A stretch of DNA of 64,000 bases from Actinomycetes bacterium (GTDB taxonomy: Bacteria > Actinomycetota > Actinomycetes > Actinomycetales > Dermatophilaceae): contig JAEZWF010000025.1 of NCBI GenBank assembly GCA_023420415.1, positions 29,349-93,348 of the forward strand, read 5' to 3'. Shown here piece by piece: positions 46,630 through 54,885 of the stretch (positions within the stretch are counted from its first letter, which is position 1; each line of letters opens with the position of its first letter). Under the pieces are notes generated by a model, which was not told the origin of the DNA, made no database searches, and was given only the letters and a program-made list of their open reading frames with translations. The position numbers were made by a program, and so were the translations under genes.

Positions 46630-47946
46630 ATGATCATCGAGCTGAACGACACCACCTCGGCCAAGATCGCCTCGTCGATCGTCAAGGCCCGCCGCAGCAT
46701 CGGCTCCCCCACCTCGGGGATGGTGCTGACCCTGGTCGTCCCCACCGACGAGAAGAACTCCGAGGCCGCGCTGGAGGCCTGCCTGGCCGCCGGTCGGGAA
46801 CACCCCTCCCGGATCCTGCTGGTGGTCACCGGCAAGGGCCGCCGGCATCGGCTCGACGCCGAGGTGCGGATCGGTGAGGAACCCGGTGAGATCATCGTCC
46901 TCCGGGTTGCCGGCGATGTGGCCCGGCACGCCGACTCGGTCGTGCTGCCGCTGCTGCTGCCCGATTCGCCCGTGGTCGTCTGGTGGCCCGGCGCCGCCCC
47001 CGACGATCCGGTCCGCGACCAGCTGGGCGCGCTGGCGAACCGGCGGATCACCGATGCGATGGGCTCCCCGCGGCCGCTGCAGGCCCTGGAGGCGCGGGCC
47101 CGCAACCATGCCCGCGGTGACACCGATCTGACCTGGACCCGGCTCACCCCGTGGCGGGTGCTGCTCGCGGCGTCGCTGGACCAGTACCCGGCGCCGATCA
47201 TCAGCGCCAGCGTCGAGGCATCCCGGGACAACGCACCGGCCGATCTGCTGGCCTCCTGGCTGGAGGCGCGGCTCAAGGTCGACGTGCAGCGGCTCACCTC
47301 CCGCGGCCCCGGTATCACCGCGGTTCGGATGACCACACCCGCCGGGGACATCGCGATCACCCGTGCCGACGGGTTGCTGGCCTCCTACCAGGTGCCGGGC
47401 CAGCCGCATCGGCTGGTCGCGCTGCGCCGCCGGGACGTGAACCAGCTGCTCGCCGAGGAGCTGCGGCGGATGGACGCCGACGACATCTTCGAGCAGGCGG
47501 CCCAGGTGCTGGTGAAGCGGCTGCAGCGCAGCAAGGACAACAGCAGCGGCACCGGCCGGCGGGCCGCGGTCAAGGGCGCCGCCCGGCGTACCCCGGAGGC
47601 GAAGGCCGCACAGGCCGCGGTGAGCGGGAAGACGCCCGCCAAGAAGACGGCCGCAAAGAAGGCCACGGCCAAGAAGACGACCAAGAAGGCCGCGAAGAAG
47701 GCGCCCGCCAGCAAGACCGCGGCGAAGAAGGCGACCGCGAGCCGGTCCTCGACCAGCAAGGCGCCGGCCACCCGGACCTCGCCGCGGCAGACGACGGCCA
47801 AGAAGGCCGCGGTGGCGAAGAAGACGCCGGCCCAGAAGTCGACGGCGAAGAAGACCGCGGCCAGGAAGACGCCCGCCAAGAAGACGACCGCCCGCAGGAA
47901 CGCGCCCAGAACCGCCCCCCGCACCGGAGGAAGGACGACTGGATGA
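46630..47946 (+). CDS. opcA: G6PDH assembly protein OpcA with a Lys/Ala-rich histone-like C-terminal tail
   Basis: Residues 1 to ~300 are a complete OpcA (MIIELNDTTSAKIASS; VVWWPGAAPDDPVRDQLGALA; near the end DDIFEQAAQVLVKRLQRS), the usual full length of the family. It is followed by about 138 residues of low complexity made of AAKKA/TPAKKT-type units: ten KK pairs, many Ala, Thr and Arg, and almost no acidic residues. It resembles histone H1 or the C-terminal arm of mycobacterial HupB. OpcA normally activates or assembles Zwf. The tail could bind DNA, RNA or polyphosphate. The frame stays open into the ATGA overlap with pgl, so the tail is not a frameshift product. Confidence 0.93.
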   Translation: MIIELNDTTSAKIASSIVKARRSIGSPTSGMVLTLVVPTDEKNSEAALEACLAAGREHPSRILLVVTGKGRRHRLDAEVRIGEEPGEIIVLRVAGDVARHADSVVLPLLLPDSPVVVWWPGAAPDDPVRDQLGALANRRITDAMGSPRPLQALEARARNHARGDTDLTWTRLTPWRVLLAASLDQYPAPIISASVEASRDNAPADLLASWLEARLKVDVQRLTSRGPGITAVRMTTPAGDIAITRADGLLASYQVPGQPHRLVALRRRDVNQLLAEELRRMDADDIFEQAAQVLVKRLQRSKDNSSGTGRRAAVKGAARRTPEAKAAQAAVSGKTPAKKTAAKKATAKKTTKKAAKKAPASKTAAKKATASRSSTSKAPATRTSPRQTTAKKAAVAKKTPAQKSTAKKTAARKTPAKKTTARRNAPRTAPRTGGRTTG

Positions 47947-48653
47947 CCGTGGTGACCTCTGGCGACGCCGATGAGCTCGCCGCGACGGTGGCGCACCAGC
48001 TCCGTCGATCGATCAGTCAGTTGCAGGCCGATCCGGACCGCGTGGTGCAGCTGTGCCTGACCGGTGGCCGGATCGCCAATCGGATGTACCGTCAGCTCGC
48101 CGACGGACAGGGTGATGACAACACCGTCGACTGGAAGCGGGTCGAGTTCTGGTGGGGCGACGAACGGTTCGTGGCCACCGAGAGCCCGGACCGCAACGCC
48201 GGCCAGACGCTGGCCCTGCTGGCGGCGACCATCCCGCTCGACCCGGCGCGGGTGCATCCGATGCCGGCCGAGGGTGGGCAGGCCGACCTCAACCAGGCGG
48301 CGATGCAGTACGCCGCAGAGCTCGGCGACATCCGCTTCGACATCTGCCTGCTCGGCATGGGCCCGGACGGCCACGTGGCCTCGATCTTCCCCGATCACCC
48401 GTCCTTCGAGCAGGACACCTCGTTCACGGTGGTCGGGGTGACCGACTCCCCCAAGCCGCCGCCGGAGCGGATCAGCCTCACCATCCCGGTGATCAACCAG
48501 TCCGCCGAGGTCTGGCTGATCGTCGCGGGTGCGGAGAAGGCCGATGCCGCCGCCCGCGCCATCGACGGGGACGAGAACCTGCCCGCGGGCGCGGTGCACG
48601 GCCGCCTGCGTACCGTCTGGTTCCTCGACGAGGACGCCGCCGCCGATCGGTGA
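47943..48653 (+). CDS. pgl: 6-phosphogluconolactonase
   Basis: A 236-residue enzyme of the SugarP_isomerase/NagB fold that hydrolyses 6-phosphogluconolactone made by Zwf. LCLTGGRIANRMY, the WWGDERFV motif, and GMGPDGHVASIFPDH are present. Its ATG overlaps the opcA stop by 4 bp. It closes the pentose-phosphate operon and is followed by the repeat-rich intergenic region. Confidence 0.95.
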   Translation: MTVVTSGDADELAATVAHQLRRSISQLQADPDRVVQLCLTGGRIANRMYRQLADGQGDDNTVDWKRVEFWWGDERFVATESPDRNAGQTLALLAATIPLDPARVHPMPAEGGQADLNQAAMQYAAELGDIRFDICLLGMGPDGHVASIFPDHPSFEQDTSFTVVGVTDSPKPPPERISLTIPVINQSAEVWLIVAGAEKADAAARAIDGDENLPAGAVHGRLRTVWFLDEDAAADR

Positions 48654-48746
48654 GGCAGGCCGCCACCGGCCTGTTGCCGACGGTCGCGGGCCGGCTCGCC
48701 GGGACGATTTCTGCCTGTCCCGGACCCCCGGTGAATCGGTCCCCTT

Positions 48747-48910
48747 TGATGCCCAGGTGGCATCAAGGAATTGTCTGATGCCCCTCAGTCATCAAGGAAA
48801 TCTTTGATGCCACGCGGGCATCAGCAAATGGTTTGATACCGCCCGGGCATCAGCAAATGGTTTGATACCGCCCGGGCATCAACAAATGGTTTGATACCGC
48901 CTGGGCATCA
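48747..48910. repeat. Six-unit 29-bp tandem array of short palindromes
   Basis: Units begin at 48747, 48776, 48805, 48834, 48863 and 48892, exactly 29 bp apart. Each has a 19-bp palindrome TGATRCC-N5-GGCATCA and a 10-bp spacer. The last three units are nearly identical (spacer GCAAATGGTT), while the first two have diverged (AGGAATTGTC and AGGAAATCTT). It lies after pgl and before the rbpA terminator region, with no coding sense. It looks like an array of protein-binding sites or a duplicating intergenic element. Confidence 0.85.
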
Positions 48911-48914
48911 GACA

Positions 48915-48950
48915 CCCATTGGTCAGCGGGTGTTTCCGTGACCAACGGGG
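48915..48950. repeat. Imperfect inverted repeat next to the 29-bp array
   Basis: CCCATTGGTCA (48915-48925) and TGACCAACGGGG (48939-48950) pair over 11 positions with one mismatch around a 13-base loop. It follows the palindromic array directly and could act as a terminator stem for the pentose-phosphate operon, though no T-run follows. Confidence 0.5.
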
Positions 48951-48954
48951 TGCG

Positions 48955-49072
48955 TGAGGGGCGGAGCCCCTCGCTCGCCGAAGGGGCGAAGCCCTTCTTC
49001 GGCGGGAACAGACGACGTGCGAAGCACCGCTCGTCCGTATCGTTCCGGGAGTGTGGGGGCGCAGCCCCCCAC
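48955..49072. terminator. Four consecutive hairpins with GC-GNA-GC tips (421-bp gap between pgl and rbpA)
   Basis: Stems at 48956-48972, 48976-49004, 49011-49035 and 49053-49072 each close on a three-base GGA, GAA, GAA or GCA loop inside GC pairs. The d(GCGNAGC) mini-hairpin is known for unusual stability. The last stem ends two bases from the rbpA stop and should terminate rbpA transcription. The others may terminate the pentose-phosphate operon from the other side. Nothing coding is visible between 48654 and 49074. Confidence 0.6.
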
Positions 49073-49074
49073 TG

Positions 49075-49431
49075 TCAGTAGATGACTTCGCCGGCGGCGC
49101 GGCGGGCGCGCAGCGCGGTCAGCGCCTCGTCCAGGATGGCCTCGGCCTCGGAGTCGCTGCGGCGCTCCTTCACGTACGCCAGGTGGGTCTTGTAGGGCGT
49201 GGTCTTCGGCGGCGGCGGCGGGTTCTCGGCGTCCATGTTGGCCGGCAGGCCGCAGCGCGGGCAGTCCCAGGTCTCCGGCACCTGCGCGTCGGCCGCGAAG
49301 GCCGGGCGGGTCTCGTGCGAGTTGGCGCAGAAGTAGGACACATACAGCCGCGGAGCGGTGTCCCCGCGCTCCGCCTCCCCCATCGGCCCGGCACCGACTC
49401 GGCTGCCTCGGATGGCGCTCCCACCTACCAC
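49075..49431 (-). CDS. rbpA: RNA polymerase-binding protein RbpA
   Basis: A 118-residue actinobacterial RNA polymerase regulator that stabilises open complexes with the principal sigma factor. The zinc-binding residues fall at C35, H39, C57 and C60, one position off the published Streptomyces numbering. The C-terminal sigma-interacting helix (RRSDSEAEAILDEALTALRARR) is intact. The GTG at 49431 is chosen because AAGGAG stands eight bases upstream and the product begins VVGGSAIRGSR, like other family members. Confidence 0.93.
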   Translation of the reverse strand: MVGGSAIRGSRVGAGPMGEAERGDTAPRLYVSYFCANSHETRPAFAADAQVPETWDCPRCGLPANMDAENPPPPPKTTPYKTHLAYVKERRSDSEAEAILDEALTALRARRAAGEVIY

Positions 49432-49513
49432 GTGTGTGTCTCCTTCTTCGGGGCCTGCGGGCCCATTGGGTCGACCGGCCGCATCCGGCCGGGGATTCGG
49501 GGGTGGTCGGCGA

Positions 49514-49780
49514 TCAGGCCAGGAACCGGTAGAGCGCCAGCAACGCAAGGATGCTGACGAACCAGATCGCGCCGACGATGATGGTGATCCGGTCCAGGTT
49601 GCGCTCGGCGATCGAGGTGCCGCCCAGCGAGGTGGACATGCCACCGCCGAACAGGTCCGACATGCCGCCGCCACGGCTCTTGTGCAGCAGGACCATCAGC
49701 GCCAGGATCACGCTGGTCAGACCCAGCACGATGGTCACGACGAGGATCGGCCACTGCATGGCCAGCGGGAGCAGAATCAC
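49514..49780 (-). CDS. secG: Preprotein translocase subunit SecG
   Basis: An 88-residue membrane protein with two helices (ILVVTIVLGLTSVILALMVL and the C-terminal IIVGAIWFVSILALLALY) around the Gly-rich loop KSRGGGMSDLFGGG typical of SecG. It is part of the SecYEG channel. The GTG at 49780 is preferred because a full promoter ends exactly there; an ATG seven codons in is the alternative. It follows tpiA, but a hairpin and its own promoter separate them. Confidence 0.92.
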   Translation of the reverse strand: MILLPLAMQWPILVVTIVLGLTSVILALMVLLHKSRGGGMSDLFGGGMSTSLGGTSIAERNLDRITIIVGAIWFVSILALLALYRFLA

Positions 49781-49816
49781 GCGCGCAACTCTAATCCCCG
49801 TGGGGCCATGGACCAA
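49781..49816 (-). promoter_or_regulatory. secG promoter, leaderless
   Basis: TTGGTC (49816-49811), a 17-bp spacer, TAGAGT (49793-49788), and seven bases to the GTG start of secG. Spacing is ideal and no ribosome-binding site is present, so transcription should begin at the start codon. This is the clearest leaderless promoter in the window. Confidence 0.65.
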
Positions 49817-49819
49817 ACG

Positions 49820-49855
49820 CAGATCCCGGCACCGCTGGTGCGGTACCGGGATCTG
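49820..49855 (-). terminator. Hairpin after tpiA
   Basis: CAGATCCCGG (49820-49829) and CCGGGATCTG (49846-49855) form a perfect 10-bp stem; the loop itself contains a shorter CACCG/GGTG fold. It lies 25 bp beyond the tpiA stop and just before the secG promoter, separating the gap-pgk-tpiA operon from secG. No T-run follows. Confidence 0.6.
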
Positions 49856-49880
49856 CTATCGATGATGCGACGCGACGGTC

Positions 49881-50675
49881 TCAGCCGACCTTGGGCAGGT
49901 CGTAGAAGCGCGCAATGGCGGCGAACTCCTCCGGATCGAGGCTCGCGCCACCGACCAGGGCACCGTCGATGTCCGGCTTGTCCATGATGTCGGCGCAGTT
50001 GCCCGACTTCACCGAACCGCCGTAGAGGATCCGGACCTGATCGGCCAGGTCGATGTGCCGCCGTTCGGCGATGAATCGCCGGATCGCGCCACACACCTCC
50101 TGGGCGTCATCGGGGGTCGCCACCTCACCGGTACCGATGGCCCAGACCGGCTCGTAGGCGATCACCACCTTGGCCAGCGCCTCGTCGCCGATCCCGGCCA
50201 GCGAACCCTGCACCTGCTCCAGGGTGTAGGCGACCTGGTCACCGGCCTGGCGGACGTCCAGGCCCTCGCCGACGCAGACGATCGGGATCATGTCCCACTC
50301 CAGCACCAGCCGGGCCTTGGCGGCGACCACGTCGTCGGTCTCGTCGTGGTACTGCCGGCGCTCGGAGTGCCCGACCACGACATAACCGCAACCGAGCTTG
50401 GCGAGCATCCCCGCCGAGATCTCCCCGGTGTAGGCGCCGCTGTCGTGCACCGACACGTCCTGGGCGCCGTAACCGATCTCCAGCCGGTCACCCTCGATCA
50501 GCGTCTGCACGGTGCGCAGATCGGTGAACGGGGGCAGCACGACGACCTCGGACTTCGCCGGGTCGTGCCGGTGATCCTTCAGCGTCCAGGCCAGTTTCTG
50601 CACCAGCCCGTTGGCCTCGACGTGGTTCAGGTTCATCTTCCAGTTGCCGGCGATCAGCGGCTTGCGATCACTCAT
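49881..50675 (-). CDS. tpiA: Triosephosphate isomerase
   Basis: A 264-residue TIM barrel. Catalytic Lys13 (AGNWKMN), His in VVGHSERRQ near residue 98, Glu in IAYEPVWAIGTG near 170, and the phosphate loop ILYGGSVKSGN are all in place. The ATG overlaps the pgk stop by 4 bp. Confidence 0.97.
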   Translation of the reverse strand: MSDRKPLIAGNWKMNLNHVEANGLVQKLAWTLKDHRHDPAKSEVVVLPPFTDLRTVQTLIEGDRLEIGYGAQDVSVHDSGAYTGEISAGMLAKLGCGYVVVGHSERRQYHDETDDVVAAKARLVLEWDMIPIVCVGEGLDVRQAGDQVAYTLEQVQGSLAGIGDEALAKVVIAYEPVWAIGTGEVATPDDAQEVCGAIRRFIAERRHIDLADQVRILYGGSVKSGNCADIMDKPDIDGALVGGASLDPEEFAAIARFYDLPKVG

Positions 50676-51880
50676 CGATCGCCTCCCTCCAGTACGGCCA
50701 GACCGGGCAATTCCTTGCCCTCAAGGTATTCCAGCGACGCGCCACCGCCGGTGGAGATGTGCCCGAACTGGTCGTCGGAGAAGCCGAGGTGGCGTACCGC
50801 CGAGGCGGAATCGCCACCGCCGACCACCGACAGCCCGTGCACATGGGTGAGCGCCTCGGCGACCTCCCGGGTCCCGCCGGCGAAGGCGTCCATCTCGAAC
50901 ACGCCCATCGGGCCGTTCCAGAACACCGTCCTGGCCGAGCGGATCACGTTGGCGAACGCCAGCGCCGACTCCGGACCGATGTCCAGGCCGAGCTGATCCG
51001 CCGGCATCTCATCGGCCGGGACGACGGTCGCCGGGGCGTCCGCCTTGAACTCCGGCGCCACCACGATGTCGGTCGGCAGCACGATCTCCTTGGAGTTCTT
51101 GTTGGCGTGGTCGAGGTAGTTGCGGCAGGTCTCGACCTGGTCCTCCTCGAGCAACGACTTGCCGACCTCGTGACCCTGGGCCTTGAGGAAGGTGAAGACC
51201 ATCCCGCCACCGATCACCAGGGCATCGGCCTTGGCCAGCAGGTTGTCGATCACCTTCAGCTTGTCGGAGACCTTGGCACCACCGAGCACCACCACATAGG
51301 GCTGCTGCGGATCGTCGGTGAGCCGCTTCAGCACCTCGACCTCGTTCTCGACGAGGTCACCGGCCGCGTTCGGCAGCAGCTTGGCCACGTCGTAGACCGA
51401 GGCCTGCTTGCGGTGCACCACCCCGAACCCGTCGGAGACGAAGGCCCCCTCGGCACCGGCCAGGGCGGCGTACGCCTGGGCCAGCTGCTGCCGCTCGGCC
51501 TCGTCCTTGGACTCCTCGCCCGGTTCGAAGCGGACGTTCTCGCACATCATGATCTCGCCGTCGCCGAGACCCTCGGCCAGGCCCTGGGCGGACTCGCCGA
51601 CGACATCACCGGCGAGCTGCACGTCCTTGCCGAGCAGCTCGCCGAGCCGCGTCGCGGCCGGGGCGAGGGAGAACTCGGTCTTGACCTGACCCTTCGGCCG
51701 ACCCAGGTGGGCGAGCACGATCACCCGCGCCCCCGCGTCGAGCAGCTTGGTCAGCGTCGGTACCGAGGCCTTGATCCGCCCGTCGTCGGTGATCCGGTCC
51801 CCGTCCAGCGGGACGTTCAGATCGCAGCGGATCAGCACCTTGCGACCGCGCAGGTCGCCCAGGTCCGCGATCGAGTTCAT
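50672..51880 (-). CDS. pgk: Phosphoglycerate kinase
   Basis: A 402-residue glycolytic kinase with KVLIRCDLNVPLDG, the substrate residues in LAHLGRPKG, VVLGGAKVSDK and the nucleotide loop VVGGGDSASAV. It follows gap by 10 bp and overlaps tpiA, forming the operon gap-pgk-tpiA. Confidence 0.97.
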   Translation of the reverse strand: MNSIADLGDLRGRKVLIRCDLNVPLDGDRITDDGRIKASVPTLTKLLDAGARVIVLAHLGRPKGQVKTEFSLAPAATRLGELLGKDVQLAGDVVGESAQGLAEGLGDGEIMMCENVRFEPGEESKDEAERQQLAQAYAALAGAEGAFVSDGFGVVHRKQASVYDVAKLLPNAAGDLVENEVEVLKRLTDDPQQPYVVVLGGAKVSDKLKVIDNLLAKADALVIGGGMVFTFLKAQGHEVGKSLLEEDQVETCRNYLDHANKNSKEIVLPTDIVVAPEFKADAPATVVPADEMPADQLGLDIGPESALAFANVIRSARTVFWNGPMGVFEMDAFAGGTREVAEALTHVHGLSVVGGGDSASAVRHLGFSDDQFGHISTGGGASLEYLEGKELPGLAVLEGGDR

Positions 51881-51890
51881 CCGCGGGCCC

Positions 51891-52898
<1,008 letters not shown>

Positions 52899-53056
52899 TC
52901 TTGGGTGCTCCTTCGCATTGCGCGATGCGGGCCATTCGGATGCTGGCGGCTGCTTGATCACCGACCACGCCGGCCCGACTTGTCGGACAGCTCCACCCTA
53001 TCGGTCCCGCGGGGGTCGCCGTACAGCCGTTGAGCCCCGCGGGCTAGGTTCACCGC

Positions 53057-53758
53057 GTGAACATCGTCACCCCCCGCGTCCGTGTCCTCACCGGTGACCA
53101 GCGGTACGCCGACCCGTGGCATCCGTTCGCCGAGACCGGGGCCGCGCTGCGCGACTGGCTGGCCGAGGCGTACCCGGTGGAGCTGCGCACCGACGAACCC
53201 GACGCCCTCGGCGAACTGGCCGGGATCGACCTGCTGGTGGTCAACTGCGGTATCGGCGCCGACCCGGCGAACCCGCCCGCCGCCAACGCCGAATGGGATG
53301 CCGCCTTCGCCGCCTGCGAACGCTGGCTGGCCGACGGCGGCCGGGTGCTGGGGGTGCACACCGCGGCGAACACCTTCGCTGACTGGCCGGCCTGGCGGGG
53401 CATCCTCGGCGGCCGCTGGATCCGCGGCACCTCGATGCATCCGCCGCGCGGGCCGAGCCGGTTCCGGGTGCTGGCGCCGGATCATCCAACGCTCGCCGGG
53501 TTGACCGAGGTCGAGGCCGAGGATGAGCGTTATTCCTTGCTCAGCAGGGATTCCGGCACGGTACCGCTGCTGGACCATGACCTCGACGGTTCGGCTGAGG
53601 TGATGGCCTGGGTGAGCGCGGATGGCCGCGCCGTCTATTCCGGGCTGGGTCACGATGCCCGGGCGTACGACTCCCCCACCGCGAAACGGTTCGTCACCAA
53701 CGCCGCCCGCTGGCTGCTCGGGGACCGCGAGGTCAGTCCTCCAGCATCTCCGGGCTGA
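53057..53758 (+). CDS. ThuA-like domain protein
   Basis: A 233-residue class I glutamine-amidotransferase-like fold of the ThuA type (VRVLTGDQRYADPWHPF; GVHTAANTFADW; GLGHDARAYDSP). ThuA proteins are linked to trehalose or other disaccharide use, but substrate here is unknown. TAGGTT six bases before the GTG start suggests a leaderless transcript. It is divergent from gap and its end overlaps whiA by 26 bp. Confidence 0.85.
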   Translation: MNIVTPRVRVLTGDQRYADPWHPFAETGAALRDWLAEAYPVELRTDEPDALGELAGIDLLVVNCGIGADPANPPAANAEWDAAFAACERWLADGGRVLGVHTAANTFADWPAWRGILGGRWIRGTSMHPPRGPSRFRVLAPDHPTLAGLTEVEAEDERYSLLSRDSGTVPLLDHDLDGSAEVMAWVSADGRAVYSGLGHDARAYDSPTAKRFVTNAARWLLGDREVSPPASPG

Positions 53759-54713
53759 GGCTGGCCTCGGTGTTCGGTACGCCGAGGTCGGCGGCCCGCT
53801 TGTCGGCCATCGCGAGCAGCCGCCGGATCCGGCCGGCCACCGCGTCCTTGGTCAGCGGCGGGGTGTGCAGCTGACCGAGCTCCTCCAGCGACGCCTGCTT
53901 GTTCTCCACCCGCAGCACCCCGGCGGCCTGCAGATGCTCCGGGACATCCTCACCGAGGATCTCCAGGGCCCGCTCGACCCGCGCCCCGGCGGCCACCGCG
54001 GCCCGCGCCGAGCGGCGCAGGTTGGCGTCGTCGAAGTTCGCCAGCCGGTTGGCCGAGGCGCGCACCTCGCGGCGCATCCGGCGCTCCTCCCAGACCAGCA
54101 CGCACTGGTGGGCACCCATCCGGGTCAGCATCGCCGCGATCGCATCGCCGTCGCGGATCACCACCCGGTCGACATTGCGGACCTCCCGGGCCTTGGCGGA
54201 GATGTCCAGCCGGCGGGCGGCGCCGACCAGTGCCAGTGCGGCCTCCGGGCCGGGGGCGGTCACCTCCAGCGACATCGAACGGCCGGGTTCGGTCAGCGAT
54301 CCGTGCGCCAGGAAGGCACCGCGCCAGGCGGCCACACAGTCCCCGGCCCCGCCGGAGACCACCTGCGGCGGCAGCCCGCGGGCGGGCCGGCCGCGGGAGT
54401 CGATCAGCCCGGTCTGACGGGCCAGCGCCTCACCGTCCTTGATCACCCGGACCACGTAGCGGGTGCCGCGGCGGATCCCGGAGCCGCTCACCACGACCAG
54501 GTCGGAGTCGTGCCCGAACACGTCGCTGATCGCGGTCCGCAGCCGGCGCGCGGCGGCACCGGTGTCCAGTTCGGCCTCGATCACGATCCGGCCACCGGCG
54601 AGATGCAGCCCGCCGGCGAACCGCAGCGTGGCCGCGACCTCGGCCCGCCGGGCGCTGGGCCTGGTCACCGAGATGGTCGCCAGCTCGGCCTTCACCTGTT
54701 GCGTCAGTGCCAC
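53733..54713 (-). CDS. whiA: WhiA developmental/cell-division regulator
   Basis: A 326-residue protein with a LAGLIDADG-like N-domain and a C-terminal HTH domain (LEELGQLHTPPLTKDAVAGRIRRL). WhiA controls division and sporulation genes in streptomycetes and is conserved in non-sporulating actinobacteria. The GTG at 54713 gives the usual VALTQQVKAEL start and has AGGAGG upstream; a 13-codon extension is unlikely. It belongs to the ancestral uvrC-rapZ-yvcK-whiA unit but is separated from yvcK by a tandem-repeat gap. Confidence 0.93.
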   Translation of the reverse strand: MALTQQVKAELATISVTRPSARRAEVAATLRFAGGLHLAGGRIVIEAELDTGAAARRLRTAISDVFGHDSDLVVVSGSGIRRGTRYVVRVIKDGEALARQTGLIDSRGRPARGLPPQVVSGGAGDCVAAWRGAFLAHGSLTEPGRSMSLEVTAPGPEAALALVGAARRLDISAKAREVRNVDRVVIRDGDAIAAMLTRMGAHQCVLVWEERRMRREVRASANRLANFDDANLRRSARAAVAAGARVERALEILGEDVPEHLQAAGVLRVENKQASLEELGQLHTPPLTKDAVAGRIRRLLAMADKRAADLGVPNTEASLSPEMLED

Positions 54714-54750
54714 CGGAACCGCTTCCCTCCTGTGCTGGACCTCCGGGCGC

Positions 54751-54858
54751 ACGCCCGGACGGGCGTCCCGGTTCGAGACGCCCGGATGGGCGTACCAGTC
54801 CGAAACGCCCGGATGGGCGTACCGGTTCGAGACGCCCGGACGGGAGTCCAGGTCCGAA
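54751..54858. repeat. Four-unit 27-bp tandem array upstream of whiA
   Basis: Units start at 54751, 54778, 54805 and 54832, exactly 27 bp apart. Each has the near-palindrome ACGCCCG-GN-GGGCGT and a variable spacer ending in TTCGAGA or TCCGAAA. It occupies most of the 172 bp between yvcK and whiA. In one frame it reads as a nine-residue repeat, but no start or coding context supports a protein. Confidence 0.85.
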
Positions 54859-54885
54859 GCCTCGCGGACAAGAATGACATTGATA

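Noticed and set aside
43776..47360. 1194-residue minus-strand open frame opposite tal-zwf-opcA
   Set aside because: It is antisense to three well-supported genes, shows no family motif, and is a product of high GC at third codon positions.
48747..48910. CRISPR-like array
   Set aside because: The period is regular, but the spacers are nearly identical to each other and only about 10 bp long, and no cas genes are near; it is a tandem palindrome repeat.
54757..54870. Nine-residue peptide repeat encoded on the plus strand
   Set aside because: It is the 27-bp DNA repeat read in one frame inside a long antisense frame; no start, ribosome-binding site or homologous protein context.
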